Below the pieces are notes generated by a model that worked only from the letters and a program-made list of their open reading frames with translations, was not told the origin of the DNA and made no database searches. From Affinundibacterium amnicola (lineage in GTDB: Bacteria; Pseudomonadota; Gammaproteobacteria; Burkholderiales; Burkholderiaceae_D): 64,000 bases of DNA. This document shows positions 28,930 through 37,143 of the stretch, piece by piece (position 1 is the first letter of the stretch; each line of letters starts with the position of its first letter). The stretch is from assembly GCF_014284275.1 (NCBI RefSeq), contig NZ_JACOFU010000002.1, positions 542,623 through 606,622 on the forward strand, written 5' to 3'. Both the position numbers and the translations under genes were made by a program.

Positions 28930-29754
28930 TTAATGTCGCTGATCGGCAGGACCAACCACTTCGCGATACGCATGCCAAGTTGCATGCCCGATGATAGGCA
29001 TCGCAATGATGAATCCTAAATTCCAGGTCATGAATCCGACGACGACAAAGCCAACAATCGTTAAACCCCAAATCATCGTCAAAGGGACATTCACAAACAA
29101 AGCAACAATACTGATAATCATAGCGGTAATGGCATCGGTATCACGATCCAACATCAAGGGAATAGAAACCCAACTAATCGCAAATACAATACTCGCAAAA
29201 ATAAATCCTATACACGCATAAACCACCAAAAATTCGACGTTTTCTAAAGAAAATAATTTCGCTAGAAAGCCTTCCATCGTCGGCATACCCTTGTTATAAA
29301 ACAGGGCAAAAATCACTAGTGATGCGCGAGCCCAAACCATCATAATCACAGCTAACACTACCGCAAACATACCAATATTACTCCAGCGCCCCCGCATAGA
29401 AAACGCGCTACCCAGCATGCCAGAACGTAAGTTTTCGATACGACGGCTAACATCGTACAAGCCCAAAGCAAGTAAAGGGCCGACCAGTAAAAACCCACAA
29501 GTGAGCGCAGACAAATATTGCGGTGCGTTCGCAAGCGTGAGCTTTAATATGCCTCCCATCACGGCAAAACACACGCCATAAAATAAGCCCACCATTGGCT
29601 CTACCCGAAAATCCTGCCAACCTAAATACAGCCAATGAAATGCACGGAAAGCACCAAGCCGTGCGACTGGTGGAAATGCACTCTTTTGATCAATCACCAT
29701 ACGGATATCCGGGGCTGCACTATCCCCATCACGACCGCTAGTCGGGTCACTCAT
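28930..29754 (-). CDS. DUF2189 integral membrane protein
   Basis: The 274-residue protein has a soluble N-terminus of about 45 residues and about six transmembrane helices: FRVEPMVGLFYGVCFAVMGG near 52, YLSALTCGFLLVGPLLALGL, IGMFAVVLAVIMMVWARASL, and three near 170-250. It matches the DUF2189 pattern WxxxxxxVEPMVGLxYG. The function is unknown in this family, which is often found near cytochrome oxidase or transport genes in alpha- and betaproteobacteria. Convergent with the tricorn-like gene. Confidence 0.87.
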   Translation of the reverse strand: MSDPTSGRDGDSAAPDIRMVIDQKSAFPPVARLGAFRAFHWLYLGWQDFRVEPMVGLFYGVCFAVMGGILKLTLANAPQYLSALTCGFLLVGPLLALGLYDVSRRIENLRSGMLGSAFSMRGRWSNIGMFAVVLAVIMMVWARASLVIFALFYNKGMPTMEGFLAKLFSLENVEFLVVYACIGFIFASIVFAISWVSIPLMLDRDTDAITAMIISIVALFVNVPLTMIWGLTIVGFVVVGFMTWNLGFIIAMPIIGHATWHAYREVVGPADQRH

Positions 29755-30095
29755 ATCATCTCCAATTTTTCTATTTATTCTAATTCAGTACACTTCGTCC
29801 TGATCCTGATCAAATCAGGATTTGTCATCCTAAGCGACTTTATATTCAGGCCGCAAGCACTGGAGTCTGTTAACATTCGAATTGAGCAACACTTTACAAA
29901 AAAATTAAAAGAACCACGCACCAATTTCTGGCAGAAAGTCTTTGACGTTCGTTTTCTGACATTTCGCGTTGTAAAGCACCACTTACGTCGCAGAAAATAT
30001 CGACTAAGCGACAATTGCCCTACACTAATGCTTGTTGATCTAGTTTTACGCATGAATACCAACGAATTTACACAATACTTCATAGTTTCTCTGAA
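29755..30095. other. 341-bp intergenic control region
   Basis: It separates the divergent DUF2189 and LytS-type genes. A short perfect inverted repeat TCCTGAT-CAA-ATCAGGA is at 29804-29820, about 50 bp upstream of the DUF2189 ATG, and could be an operator. The open frame covering 29635-30099 is partly antisense to DUF2189 and is not believed. No other structure is defended. Confidence 0.5.
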
Positions 30096-31208
30096 ATGAA
30101 AAATCTCTTTTCTTTAAATACCATCAGTCATTTCGTGAAAAACAATATGCGGCCGGTGGTTTGGCTCACCATATTCAACACTGGCGTCGCCCTATTCATC
30201 ACTCTAGTCCTGCCAACGAAACAAAGCTTCGCGGTTAACTGGGTGTTCTCGATGTTAATTGGCTATAGCATCAATATCGTGATCGCCATGATGCGCTGGA
30301 TTATTTGGCGACGTCAAAAACCGCACCGTGTTGCTTTTCTGATGATGTGTATGGTCGCCGCCCCGCTTGGCTATTTCATTGGCGGAGCAGTTGGCATGAT
30401 GTTTTATGGTTTTAAAGTGCCAAGCTTTTTGAGCTTCATGAAAAATGGCGAAGGCATCTTAGTCATTATGAGCATCTTCATTAGCTTATTCGGCGGAGTC
30501 TTTTTTTGGAATCAATCGAAACTCGCCGAACTAGAAGCCGAGCAAGAAAAGGAAAAGGCCCGCACGGCGGCAATCGAACGTCAAGCGATGCAAGCGCAGT
30601 TACAACTTTTACAGGCGCAAATCGAGCCACATATGTTGTTTAACACCCTCGCTAATTTGCAAGGATTAATTGCCATTGATACGGATCGCGCACAGCACAT
30701 GCTGGATCAATTAATTCGCTATCTGCGTGCAAGTTTAAATTCATCACGCATCGAGAAAACAACTCTACAACATGAGTTTGAATTACTCGAAGCTTACTTA
30801 GAATTGCTTGCAATACGCATGGGAAAACGTTTGCAATATCGGACTGCGTTACCTGCAAATTTACAAAAACAAACCATCGCTCCTATGCTTTTACAGCCCT
30901 TAGTGGAAAATGCAATCAAGCACGGAGTCGAACCCAAAATGGAAGGTGGCAGCATCGAAGTCACGGCATATACCGACACTGAATTTCTTCACCTCAAAGT
31001 GATCGATACCGGCCTCGGCCTACCTGAAGATTATGATGACAATCATCCATCATTGGTGAATCTGCACGATCAACACAGCCACGTCGGCAACGCGAATGTG
31101 CGTGAGCGTCTGCAAGCGCTATATGGCTCGCAAGCCGCACTAACATTGAGTGATAATCAACCGCAAGGTGTGATCGCCCATCTTTGCATTCCTTTGTCAG
31201 CACCATAA
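30096..31208 (+). CDS. LytS/YehU-type membrane histidine kinase
   Basis: The 370-residue kinase has four transmembrane helices (about 20-38, 46-64, 78-102, 118-138), a coiled coil (145-170), a His_kinase (PF06580) domain whose phosphoacceptor is in QIEPHMLFNTLANLQ (His near 187), and a HATPase domain (LLQPLVENAIKHGVEP; VIDTGLGLPED). The usual motif has Phe after the His; here it is Met. It is paired with a LytTR regulator 41 bp downstream and, by proximity, an ElaA acetyltransferase. The stimulus is unknown. The ATG at 30096 overlaps the end of a non-coding frame and has no strong ribosome site. Confidence 0.92.
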   Translation: MKNLFSLNTISHFVKNNMRPVVWLTIFNTGVALFITLVLPTKQSFAVNWVFSMLIGYSINIVIAMMRWIIWRRQKPHRVAFLMMCMVAAPLGYFIGGAVGMMFYGFKVPSFLSFMKNGEGILVIMSIFISLFGGVFFWNQSKLAELEAEQEKEKARTAAIERQAMQAQLQLLQAQIEPHMLFNTLANLQGLIAIDTDRAQHMLDQLIRYLRASLNSSRIEKTTLQHEFELLEAYLELLAIRMGKRLQYRTALPANLQKQTIAPMLLQPLVENAIKHGVEPKMEGGSIEVTAYTDTEFLHLKVIDTGLGLPEDYDDNHPSLVNLHDQHSHVGNANVRERLQALYGSQAALTLSDNQPQGVIAHLCIPLSAP

Positions 31209-31249
31209 AATTCACGACATTTTTCATTCATCAGAATAAACACATCATC

Positions 31250-32053
31250 ATGACTAAACTACGTGCCTTGATCGCTGAGGATGAAAACATTCTCGCCATA
31301 ACTTTGCAAAAAACATTAGAACGTCTCTGGCCAGAACTCGACATTTGCAGCATCGCAGAAAATGGTGTCGAAGCGGTCAACCAAGCATTTAAGTATTTTC
31401 CTGAGATTGTGTTTCTAGATATCAAAATGCCGGGCAAGACCGGGCTGGAAGTAGCAGAAGAACTCACCGAGGAATGGCCTTCAGACAAACCCTTCCCTAT
31501 GATTGTATTTGTGACGGCCTATGACGAATTCGCACTACAAGCATTTGAACATGAAGCATGCGACTATGTATTGAAACCAATTAGTGATGTACGTGTTGCC
31601 AAGACCGTGCAGCGTCTGCAAAATAAAATCGCAGATCGTTCCGCACCGTCGAATGAGTTAGAAAAAATGATCGCGCAGTTGAGCAAATTGAACCCGGCGC
31701 TATCAGGAGACACACAAGTCTCTGGCGAGCGATTAAGTATGATACGCGCTGCCGTTGGTAACCAGATTCGCATGATTCCCGTTGAAGATGTTTTGTATTT
31801 TGAAGCAACCGATAAATACATCAATGTCGTTACCGCAGATCAAGGCAGTTTAATTCGTATGAGCTTACGAGAATTATTACCACAACTCGATCCACAAGTA
31901 TTTTGGCAAATTCACCGTAGCTACATCATCAATACGCGCTACCTACAATATGCGACACGCGATGAAACTGGTAAGCTGACCGCGCAACTGAAAGGCAGTC
32001 AACAAAAATTGCAAGTTAGTCGGGTGTATGCGCATTTATTTAAGCAAATGTAG
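31250..32053 (+). CDS. LytTR-family response regulator
   Basis: The 267-residue regulator has a receiver domain (residues 1-125: acidic pocket EDE near 10-12, phosphoacceptor Asp in IVFLDIKMPGKTG, VTAYDEF and Lys in DYVLKPIS), a linker, and a C-terminal LytTR DNA-binding domain (about 165-265: IPVEDVLYFEATDKYINVV; HRSYIINTRYL). LytTR regulators bind paired direct repeats spaced two helical turns. The start is the ATG at 31250, which matches the receiver start MTKLRALIAEDE; the longer frame from 31184 overlaps the kinase. It is a paralogue of the regulator at 48419-49222. Confidence 0.94.
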   Translation: MTKLRALIAEDENILAITLQKTLERLWPELDICSIAENGVEAVNQAFKYFPEIVFLDIKMPGKTGLEVAEELTEEWPSDKPFPMIVFVTAYDEFALQAFEHEACDYVLKPISDVRVAKTVQRLQNKIADRSAPSNELEKMIAQLSKLNPALSGDTQVSGERLSMIRAAVGNQIRMIPVEDVLYFEATDKYINVVTADQGSLIRMSLRELLPQLDPQVFWQIHRSYIINTRYLQYATRDETGKLTAQLKGSQQKLQVSRVYAHLFKQM

Positions 32054-32078
32054 AATAGTAATTTTTTAGGTAACCGCA

Positions 32079-32537
32079 ATGCAAAATATCAGCTGGCAAT
32101 GCTGCCGCTTTCAAGATCTGAGCCTAGAACAACTCTATGCAATTTTACGTGCCCGTTCTGAGGTGTTTGTAGTAGAACAGAATTGCCCCTATCTTGATAT
32201 GGATAATGCCGATCAAGAATCGCTGCATTTAATCGCATGGACAGAAGAGCAAAAAGCTGCGGCCTACCTGCGTATCGTGCCACCTGGCTTAAAATTTACC
32301 GAAGCATCACTTGGTCGAGTAATTACGAGTGAATTTGCGCGTGGTACTGGAATAGGAAAACAACTACTAACTCACGGCATTGCAGCCTGCAAGCAAGCGT
32401 ATCCAACACATGCGATTCGGATTGGAGCGCAACAATATCTGGAGAAATTTTATCAATCCTTTGGATTCATCACGGTATCTGAGATGTATCTCGAAGATGA
32501 TATTCCGCATGTCGAAATGCTGCTCACTCACCCATAA
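32079..32537 (+). CDS. ElaA-like GNAT acetyltransferase
   Basis: The 152-residue GNAT protein has the ElaA pattern: LYAILRARSEVFVVEQNCPY, DADQESLHLI-like NADQESLHLIAW, acetyl-CoA loop GRVITSEFARGTGIGKQLL, and the end FYQSFGFITVSEMYLEDDIPHVEM. Substrate unknown. Its start is 25 bp past the LytTR gene, with AGG upstream, so it probably belongs to the kinase-regulator transcript. A terminator follows directly. Confidence 0.92.
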   Translation: MQNISWQCCRFQDLSLEQLYAILRARSEVFVVEQNCPYLDMDNADQESLHLIAWTEEQKAAAYLRIVPPGLKFTEASLGRVITSEFARGTGIGKQLLTHGIAACKQAYPTHAIRIGAQQYLEKFYQSFGFITVSEMYLEDDIPHVEMLLTHP

Positions 32538-32538
32538 A

Positions 32539-32567
32539 AAAAGCTGGTTACTATGCAGCCAGCTTTT
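32539..32567 (+). terminator. rho-independent terminator after elaA-like gene
   Basis: AAAAGCTGG pairs perfectly with CCAGCTTTT around an 11-base loop, flanked by A's on the left and ending in TTTTCTC. It starts at the stop codon. Confidence 0.85.
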
Positions 32568-32613
32568 CTCAATGCATTTGATTTACATTACTTCACGAAC
32601 AACATACAGAAAA

Positions 32614-32967
32614 TTATTCTGCAAATTCTGTATCCATCGGTGAATACCATGCATCTTTTAATGCACCAACTTCGACATTTTTAAATTCCGGACGTGCCAT
32701 CATCCATGCTTTTAAAGCTTCGCGGTCTTCATCTGTTGCTGAACCAGGGCCAAAATTGCATACAAATCCAGTCGTTAACCAGCCGCTCAGCGCCAAATCA
32801 CGTGGCTCTATCAGCTCTTCTAAAAAAGTGTGGATCAGTTGCGCTTCTTCATCTGAATTCAATTCTTTCGTTAAATCGGCCTTGTATTCAAAACCAAATT
32901 CTTGAAATTCGCCTACGTGCAATTTTTTACGTTGACGGGCGTTACGGGATTTATTTGATGGAGTCAT
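32614..32967 (-). CDS. yggL: YggL family (DUF469) protein
   Basis: A 117-residue protein with the YggL pattern: basic start NKSRNARQRKKLHVGEF, QEFGFEYKADL, then FLEELIEPRDLALSGWL and FVCNFGPGSATDEDRE. Relatives bind the 50S ribosomal subunit; the role is not settled. Cytoplasmic. ATG at 32967. It stands alone between the ElaA terminator and the pip gene. Confidence 0.92.
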   Translation of the reverse strand: MTPSNKSRNARQRKKLHVGEFQEFGFEYKADLTKELNSDEEAQLIHTFLEELIEPRDLALSGWLTTGFVCNFGPGSATDEDREALKAWMMARPEFKNVEVGALKDAWYSPMDTEFAE

Positions 32968-33099
32968 AATTTTCTTTTATCTAATTAGCATCCCTGACGA
33001 CATGAAAGGGATCAACAGCTGCGCATTGTAAAGACTATGCCGCAACTACACAAACGCAAAATCAATTTTGCATTACCGGCGCACTCTTAATCGGCACAC

Positions 33100-34065
33100 C
33101 TACAGAAACTTCCTATATAACTTAAATTGCTCAGTCGCACGCACTAATTCCTTTGCAATCCCAGGTTCCATTGCAGCATGTCCAGCATCAGAGATCATAT
33201 GCAATTTAGATCCAGACCAGGCTTGATGCAAACGATAGGCGGAAACCGGCGGGCAAATCACATCGTAACGACCTTGCACGATCACTGCCGGCAGATGACG
33301 AATTTTATGAATGTTCTTGACCAATTGATCTTCATCCATAAACGCTGCATTCAACATATAGTGCGCTTCTAAACGACCAATACCTAAACTCACCTCATCC
33401 GATTCGAAATCTTCTATCGCCTGTGCCTGCGGTTCTAAAAACAAACAAGAACCTTCATAGCGACTCCAGTTGCGTGCAGCTTCTTTATAGATCGCTGGCT
33501 CTTCATCGAACAGTCGTTTGACATAAGCTTGCAACAAATTACCGCGCTCAGAATGCGGCACCGCTTCCGCAAAACGTTGATGTACCTCTGGATAAAAATG
33601 GTTCATTCCATTGACGAACCAATCGACTTCGGCCTTGGTACACAAAAAGATACCCCGTAATACAAAACCTAGACAACGTACCGGATGTTCCTCACCATAC
33701 GCAAGTGCCAAAGTCGATCCCCAAGATCCACCAAATACCAACCATTGTTCGATGCCTAGCATCTCACGAATTCTCTCGATATCTTCTATCAATAAGGCGG
33801 TTGTATTATGTCGATACTCGCCAAGCGGAGTCGATTTACCTGCACCACGTTGATCAAACAAGACGATTCTATAATGTGCAGGATCGAAGAATCGTCTATG
33901 CGTAGGCGAAGTTCCGCCACCAGGGCCGCCGTGCAAAAACAAAACTGCTTGGCCGTCTGGATTACCACACTCCTCCCAATACAGCGTATGAATAGCATCA
34001 ACCTCAAGCATGCCTTGGCGATAAGCTTCAATTGGTGGAAACATTAAGGTGTTTTCTGAGATCAT
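33100..34065 (-). CDS. pip: prolyl aminopeptidase
   Basis: A 321-residue alpha/beta-hydrolase of family S33 that removes N-terminal proline from peptides. It has oxyanion HGGPGGGTSPTHRRFFDP, FDQRGAGKSTP, nucleophile GGSWGSTLAL, and the late catalytic His region SDAGHAAMEPGI with Asp in GRYDVICP. The start is the ATG at 34065 (MISENTLMFPPIEAYRQG), which gives the usual length; a longer frame to 34164 would run into crcB. No strong ribosome site is visible. It is 13 bp past the crcB stop, suggesting it is the last gene of the moeA-moaD-moaE-crcB-pip row. Confidence 0.95.
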   Translation of the reverse strand: MISENTLMFPPIEAYRQGMLEVDAIHTLYWEECGNPDGQAVLFLHGGPGGGTSPTHRRFFDPAHYRIVLFDQRGAGKSTPLGEYRHNTTALLIEDIERIREMLGIEQWLVFGGSWGSTLALAYGEEHPVRCLGFVLRGIFLCTKAEVDWFVNGMNHFYPEVHQRFAEAVPHSERGNLLQAYVKRLFDEEPAIYKEAARNWSRYEGSCLFLEPQAQAIEDFESDEVSLGIGRLEAHYMLNAAFMDEDQLVKNIHKIRHLPAVIVQGRYDVICPPVSAYRLHQAWSGSKLHMISDAGHAAMEPGIAKELVRATEQFKLYRKFL

Positions 34066-34078
34066 TTTTATGAGAAAT

Positions 34079-34465
34079 TTAAATTGAATTGAAGTAACGC
34101 CAGCTAGCATAACCAGCAAAGCAGCAAAGTATCGAACCAAACAAGTGAAGTGCGCTATGGCCAAAAGCCCACAACCACTCGCCTTTTTGTAAGAGTTCCA
34201 TCGCCTCTGCTGAAAAAGTTGAAAAGGTTGTTAGCCCACCTAAAAATCCCGTCACGACAAACAATCGCCACTCAGGAGACAGCTGAGGATTCGCCGAAAA
34301 AAAACCGACGCAAATACCAATAACATAAGCACCGCCCAAATTTGCGAACAAAGTACCGAACGGTAAACTAGCATGCACGGAATTGAACGCTAAACTCAAG
34401 ACCCAACGTAAACAAGCACCAATCGCTGCTCCGGCGCTAATCGCCAATACTGAATATCCATTCAT
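34079..34465 (-). CDS. crcB: CrcB/Fluc fluoride ion channel
   Basis: The 128-residue protein has four transmembrane helices and the Fluc signatures GAAIGACLRW, PFGTLFANLGGAYVIG and GFLGGLTTFSTFSAE. Fluc dimers export fluoride. It follows moaE by 15 bp and precedes pip by 13 bp. No fluoride-riboswitch-like leader can fit in that 15-bp gap, so control must come from an upstream promoter. Confidence 0.95.
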   Translation of the reverse strand: MNGYSVLAISAGAAIGACLRWVLSLAFNSVHASLPFGTLFANLGGAYVIGICVGFFSANPQLSPEWRLFVVTGFLGGLTTFSTFSAEAMELLQKGEWLWAFGHSALHLFGSILCCFAGYASWRYFNSI

Positions 34466-34480
34466 GGCCTTGGTACTCCG

Positions 34481-34957
34481 TCATTGAACCTGTGAATTCG
34501 TTTGCAGGGCACCCCATTTACTCAGTGCCACACTATCTGATTCACGCGCATCGACCCAACGTTCACCATCTGGGGTAGTTTCTTTTTTCCAAAATGGTGC
34601 TTCTGTCTTTAGATAATCCATCATGAATTCACAAGCAGCAAAGGCTTCCCCCCGATGCGCACTTGCGGCAGCGACCATCACAATTTGATCCATAGGCTGT
34701 AATACACCAACGCGATGAATAATCAATGTATCAATCAAATTCCAACGTTGTTGTGCTTGCTCTGCAATTGCCAACAATGATTTTTCGGTCATACCCGGAT
34801 AATGCTCCAACTCCATCGCACGAATATCATGACCTTCATTGCGATCACGCACCAAACCCACAAAATTCACCACAGCGCCAATTGCGGGATTGGCAGATCG
34901 CATAACCGCTAACTCGTGGCTGACATCAAAGTCCTTCGTTTGAACAGAAATTTTCAT
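34481..34957 (-). CDS. moaE: molybdopterin synthase catalytic subunit
   Basis: A 158-residue protein with the MoaE features: AVVNFVGLVRDRNEGHDI, MELEHYPGMTEK, IHRVGVLQPMDQIV, SAHRGEAFAACEFMMDYLK and APFWKKE, containing the catalytic lysines and the His/Arg of the active site. With thiocarboxylated MoaD it converts cyclic pyranopterin monophosphate to molybdopterin. It is 6 bp past moaD and 15 bp before crcB. Confidence 0.97.
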   Translation of the reverse strand: MKISVQTKDFDVSHELAVMRSANPAIGAVVNFVGLVRDRNEGHDIRAMELEHYPGMTEKSLLAIAEQAQQRWNLIDTLIIHRVGVLQPMDQIVMVAAASAHRGEAFAACEFMMDYLKTEAPFWKKETTPDGERWVDARESDSVALSKWGALQTNSQVQ

Positions 34958-34963
34958 AGTTGA

Positions 34964-35221
34964 TCAGCCTCCGGTCACCGGCGGAAAAAACGCCAACTCT
35001 GCCCCATCTTGCAGTTGCTCATCTGTGTTTAGCATTTGTTGATTACATGCCATACGCAGAGCTTTACTCGGTGCTAATACCTCAGCCCAAACACCTCCAC
35101 GAGAGATGAGTAATTCACGCACTTGCTGTGCGCTAATCGTAGCGACCTCAAGTTCTAATACTTCACTCGCACACCCTAGCTTTTCGCGCACACTAGCAAA
35201 AAATTTCAACTGTATTTTCAT
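34964..35221 (-). CDS. moaD: molybdopterin synthase sulfur carrier subunit
   Basis: An 85-residue ubiquitin-fold protein starting MKIQLKFFASVREKLG and ending AFFPPVTGG, with the C-terminal Gly-Gly that is adenylated and thiocarboxylated. The ATG at 35221 is chosen over a longer frame to 35272 because it gives the normal MoaD length and has GGAGAAGA upstream; the longer frame would overlap moeA. Located between moeA and moaE. Confidence 0.95.
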   Translation of the reverse strand: MKIQLKFFASVREKLGCASEVLELEVATISAQQVRELLISRGGVWAEVLAPSKALRMACNQQMLNTDEQLQDGAELAFFPPVTGG

Positions 35222-35264
35222 TTGGTTTTCTTCTCCGTCTTCCTTGCGGTCTAAATTGTCACGT

Positions 35265-36539
35265 TTAATCAAGTAATCCGCTAAACGGAATAAACCTCAC
35301 CATGTCACCTTGTGTAATGGTTTGACCCGCGGCTAAATCAATCAGGCCATCGCCCCACACTGTTGACGTCAAAACGCCAGAACTTTGATTTGGAAAAATC
35401 GTCAAACCGCCTTGCGAATTAATCTTAGCGCGCAAAAATTCATTCCGTTTATCTGCTTTTTTCCATTCAAAATCGGCACGCATTGCGTAACTCATCGGCG
35501 TGATATTTTGTATTCCTTGCATACGCAAAATGAACGGTCGGACAAACAGTAAAAAAGTCACAAAACTGGAAACGGGATTACCTGGCAGTCCGAGGAAAAA
35601 TGCGGTGTCTGCATATTCGCTACCCTGCTCTTGAGCGGTAACGCGACGCACTTCTCCAAACGCCAACGGCTTGCCAGGCTTGACTGCGATCTGCCACATG
35701 TTGATGTGGCCTTCGGCCTCGACTGCTGGTCGAATGTGGTCTTCCTCACCGACAGACACACCACCTGAAGTAATGATCAAATCATGTTCTTGCGCCGCTT
35801 CACGCAAAGTCGCACGTGTCGCTGCCAAATTATCAGGAACGATACCGTAATCTGTAATATGGCAGCCAAGGTTTTGCAACAAGCCTGTGAGTAAAAAACG
35901 ATTCGAGTTATAAATCGAACCTTCTTTTAGCGTCTCGCCTGGCATCGTCAATTCATCACCAGTAAAAAATACCGCAACACGCAAGGCACGCAATACTGGC
36001 AATGTCGCAAGTCCCACCGATGCCGCCAAACCCAACTCCTGCGGACGTAATCGCGTTCCGGCAGAAAGAATCTCAGCGTCTTTGTGAATATCTTCACCTT
36101 GCCTGCGTATCCATTCGCCAGATTGAACTTGATGATGAATCGTCACAAAAGTATGCTCACCATCGCTATCTACTAGTTTTTCGACTTCACATTGTTCTTG
36201 CATCACCACCGCATCGGCTCCAACGGGAATAAATGCGCCAGTGAAGATACGTGCCGCAGTACCCGCCTGCAAAGGCTCACCAATCACCCCAGCGGGAATC
36301 CGTTGTGATACCTTTAGCCGCGCGCATCCGCTTTCGCAATCGACGGCTCGCACCGCATAGCCATCCATCTGCGTATTGTCCATTGGAGGCACATACAAAC
36401 CAGAATTTTGCGCTAGCGCCAGCACCCGACCATTGGCAGCCAAAGTCGACACTTGTTCGATCTCTTGCAAGGGTCGAACAGCCTGCAATAGGGTCTGTAA
36501 GGCTTGTGCCACTGTTAACATGGGTTTCTTTTCCATCAT
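35265..36539 (-). CDS. moeA: molybdopterin molybdenumtransferase
   Basis: The 424-residue protein inserts molybdate into adenylated molybdopterin. It has the MoeA segments MDNTQMDGYAVRAVD, IFTGAFIPVGADAVVMQE, the MoaB-like domain FFTGDELTMPGETLKEG, ITSGGVSVGEEDHI and GLPGNPVSSFVTF. Two adjacent ATG codons at 36539 and 36536 follow AGAAGGA; the second has the better spacing. It heads a leftward row with moaD, moaE, crcB and pip. Confidence 0.97.
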   Translation of the reverse strand: MMEKKPMLTVAQALQTLLQAVRPLQEIEQVSTLAANGRVLALAQNSGLYVPPMDNTQMDGYAVRAVDCESGCARLKVSQRIPAGVIGEPLQAGTAARIFTGAFIPVGADAVVMQEQCEVEKLVDSDGEHTFVTIHHQVQSGEWIRRQGEDIHKDAEILSAGTRLRPQELGLAASVGLATLPVLRALRVAVFFTGDELTMPGETLKEGSIYNSNRFLLTGLLQNLGCHITDYGIVPDNLAATRATLREAAQEHDLIITSGGVSVGEEDHIRPAVEAEGHINMWQIAVKPGKPLAFGEVRRVTAQEQGSEYADTAFFLGLPGNPVSSFVTFLLFVRPFILRMQGIQNITPMSYAMRADFEWKKADKRNEFLRAKINSQGGLTIFPNQSSGVLTSTVWGDGLIDLAAGQTITQGDMVRFIPFSGLLD

Positions 36540-36865
36540 TCCTTCTCTTAATCGCCTACACACATTGTGCGCCTAGTTTACCACTCTAAACAAATAGACT
36601 TTTCAATGCTATCGGCCTATCTGAACATCAATTGATTCAAGTCTAATCAACTTGGAACACAGTAATAAAAACATATTTCTGCTCTGCATTTCCATTCTTG
36701 AAATACGCTGGTAAAAAATAGAAGATGCATCATAGCAGACCGAAATCTGCATTTAATTAAACCCAGCGCTCGCTAAATAAGGAATAATGAATAATAACGA
36801 CAATCTGTACTTTTCACTTTTTACTGAACAATGCAATCGCTACCCCACCACACTAAGGATAAATC
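36540..36865. other. 326-bp AT-rich intergenic region
   Basis: Between the divergent moeA and small acidic protein genes. It is AT-rich and should hold both promoters. No clear hairpin, operator or small gene was seen. Confidence 0.5.
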
Positions 36866-37069
36866 ATGGCAAAGAAAAACGAAGAATTAGATGAAGAAAC
36901 TCTCGCGGTGATCAACTGGTGCATAGAAGTCGAAGGATTTCTAATTAAAGGTGGTGCGACTCAAGCCCAGGCGCAAGAATTTATTGAAGAGGAAATTGAA
37001 TTTTTGACCGATCAATTCTATGACGGACTAACACCTGAAGAAGCAGCGAAAGTGGCATTGAGCGATTAA
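36866..37069 (+). CDS. small acidic protein of unknown function
   Basis: A 67-residue soluble protein, strongly acidic (many Glu and Asp, e.g. EFIEEEIEFLTDQFYDGLTP), predicted to be helical. Good ribosome site (AAGGATAAATC before the ATG). It lies 74 bp before the M24 peptidase gene on the same strand. Acidity and size would suit a binding or inhibitor role, but I recognise no family. Confidence 0.7.
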   Translation: MAKKNEELDEETLAVINWCIEVEGFLIKGGATQAQAQEFIEEEIEFLTDQFYDGLTPEEAAKVALSD

Positions 37070-37143
37070 TTAGCGATGCTCAGGTGCTGAACTTGTGAAC
37101 ACGTATGCTGTCAAAACTTGATAAAAACCACTTGGGATTTGGT

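Noticed and set aside
29635-30099. 154-codon rightward frame.
   Set aside because: Its first part is antisense to the DUF2189 gene; it has no ribosome site and no family pattern.
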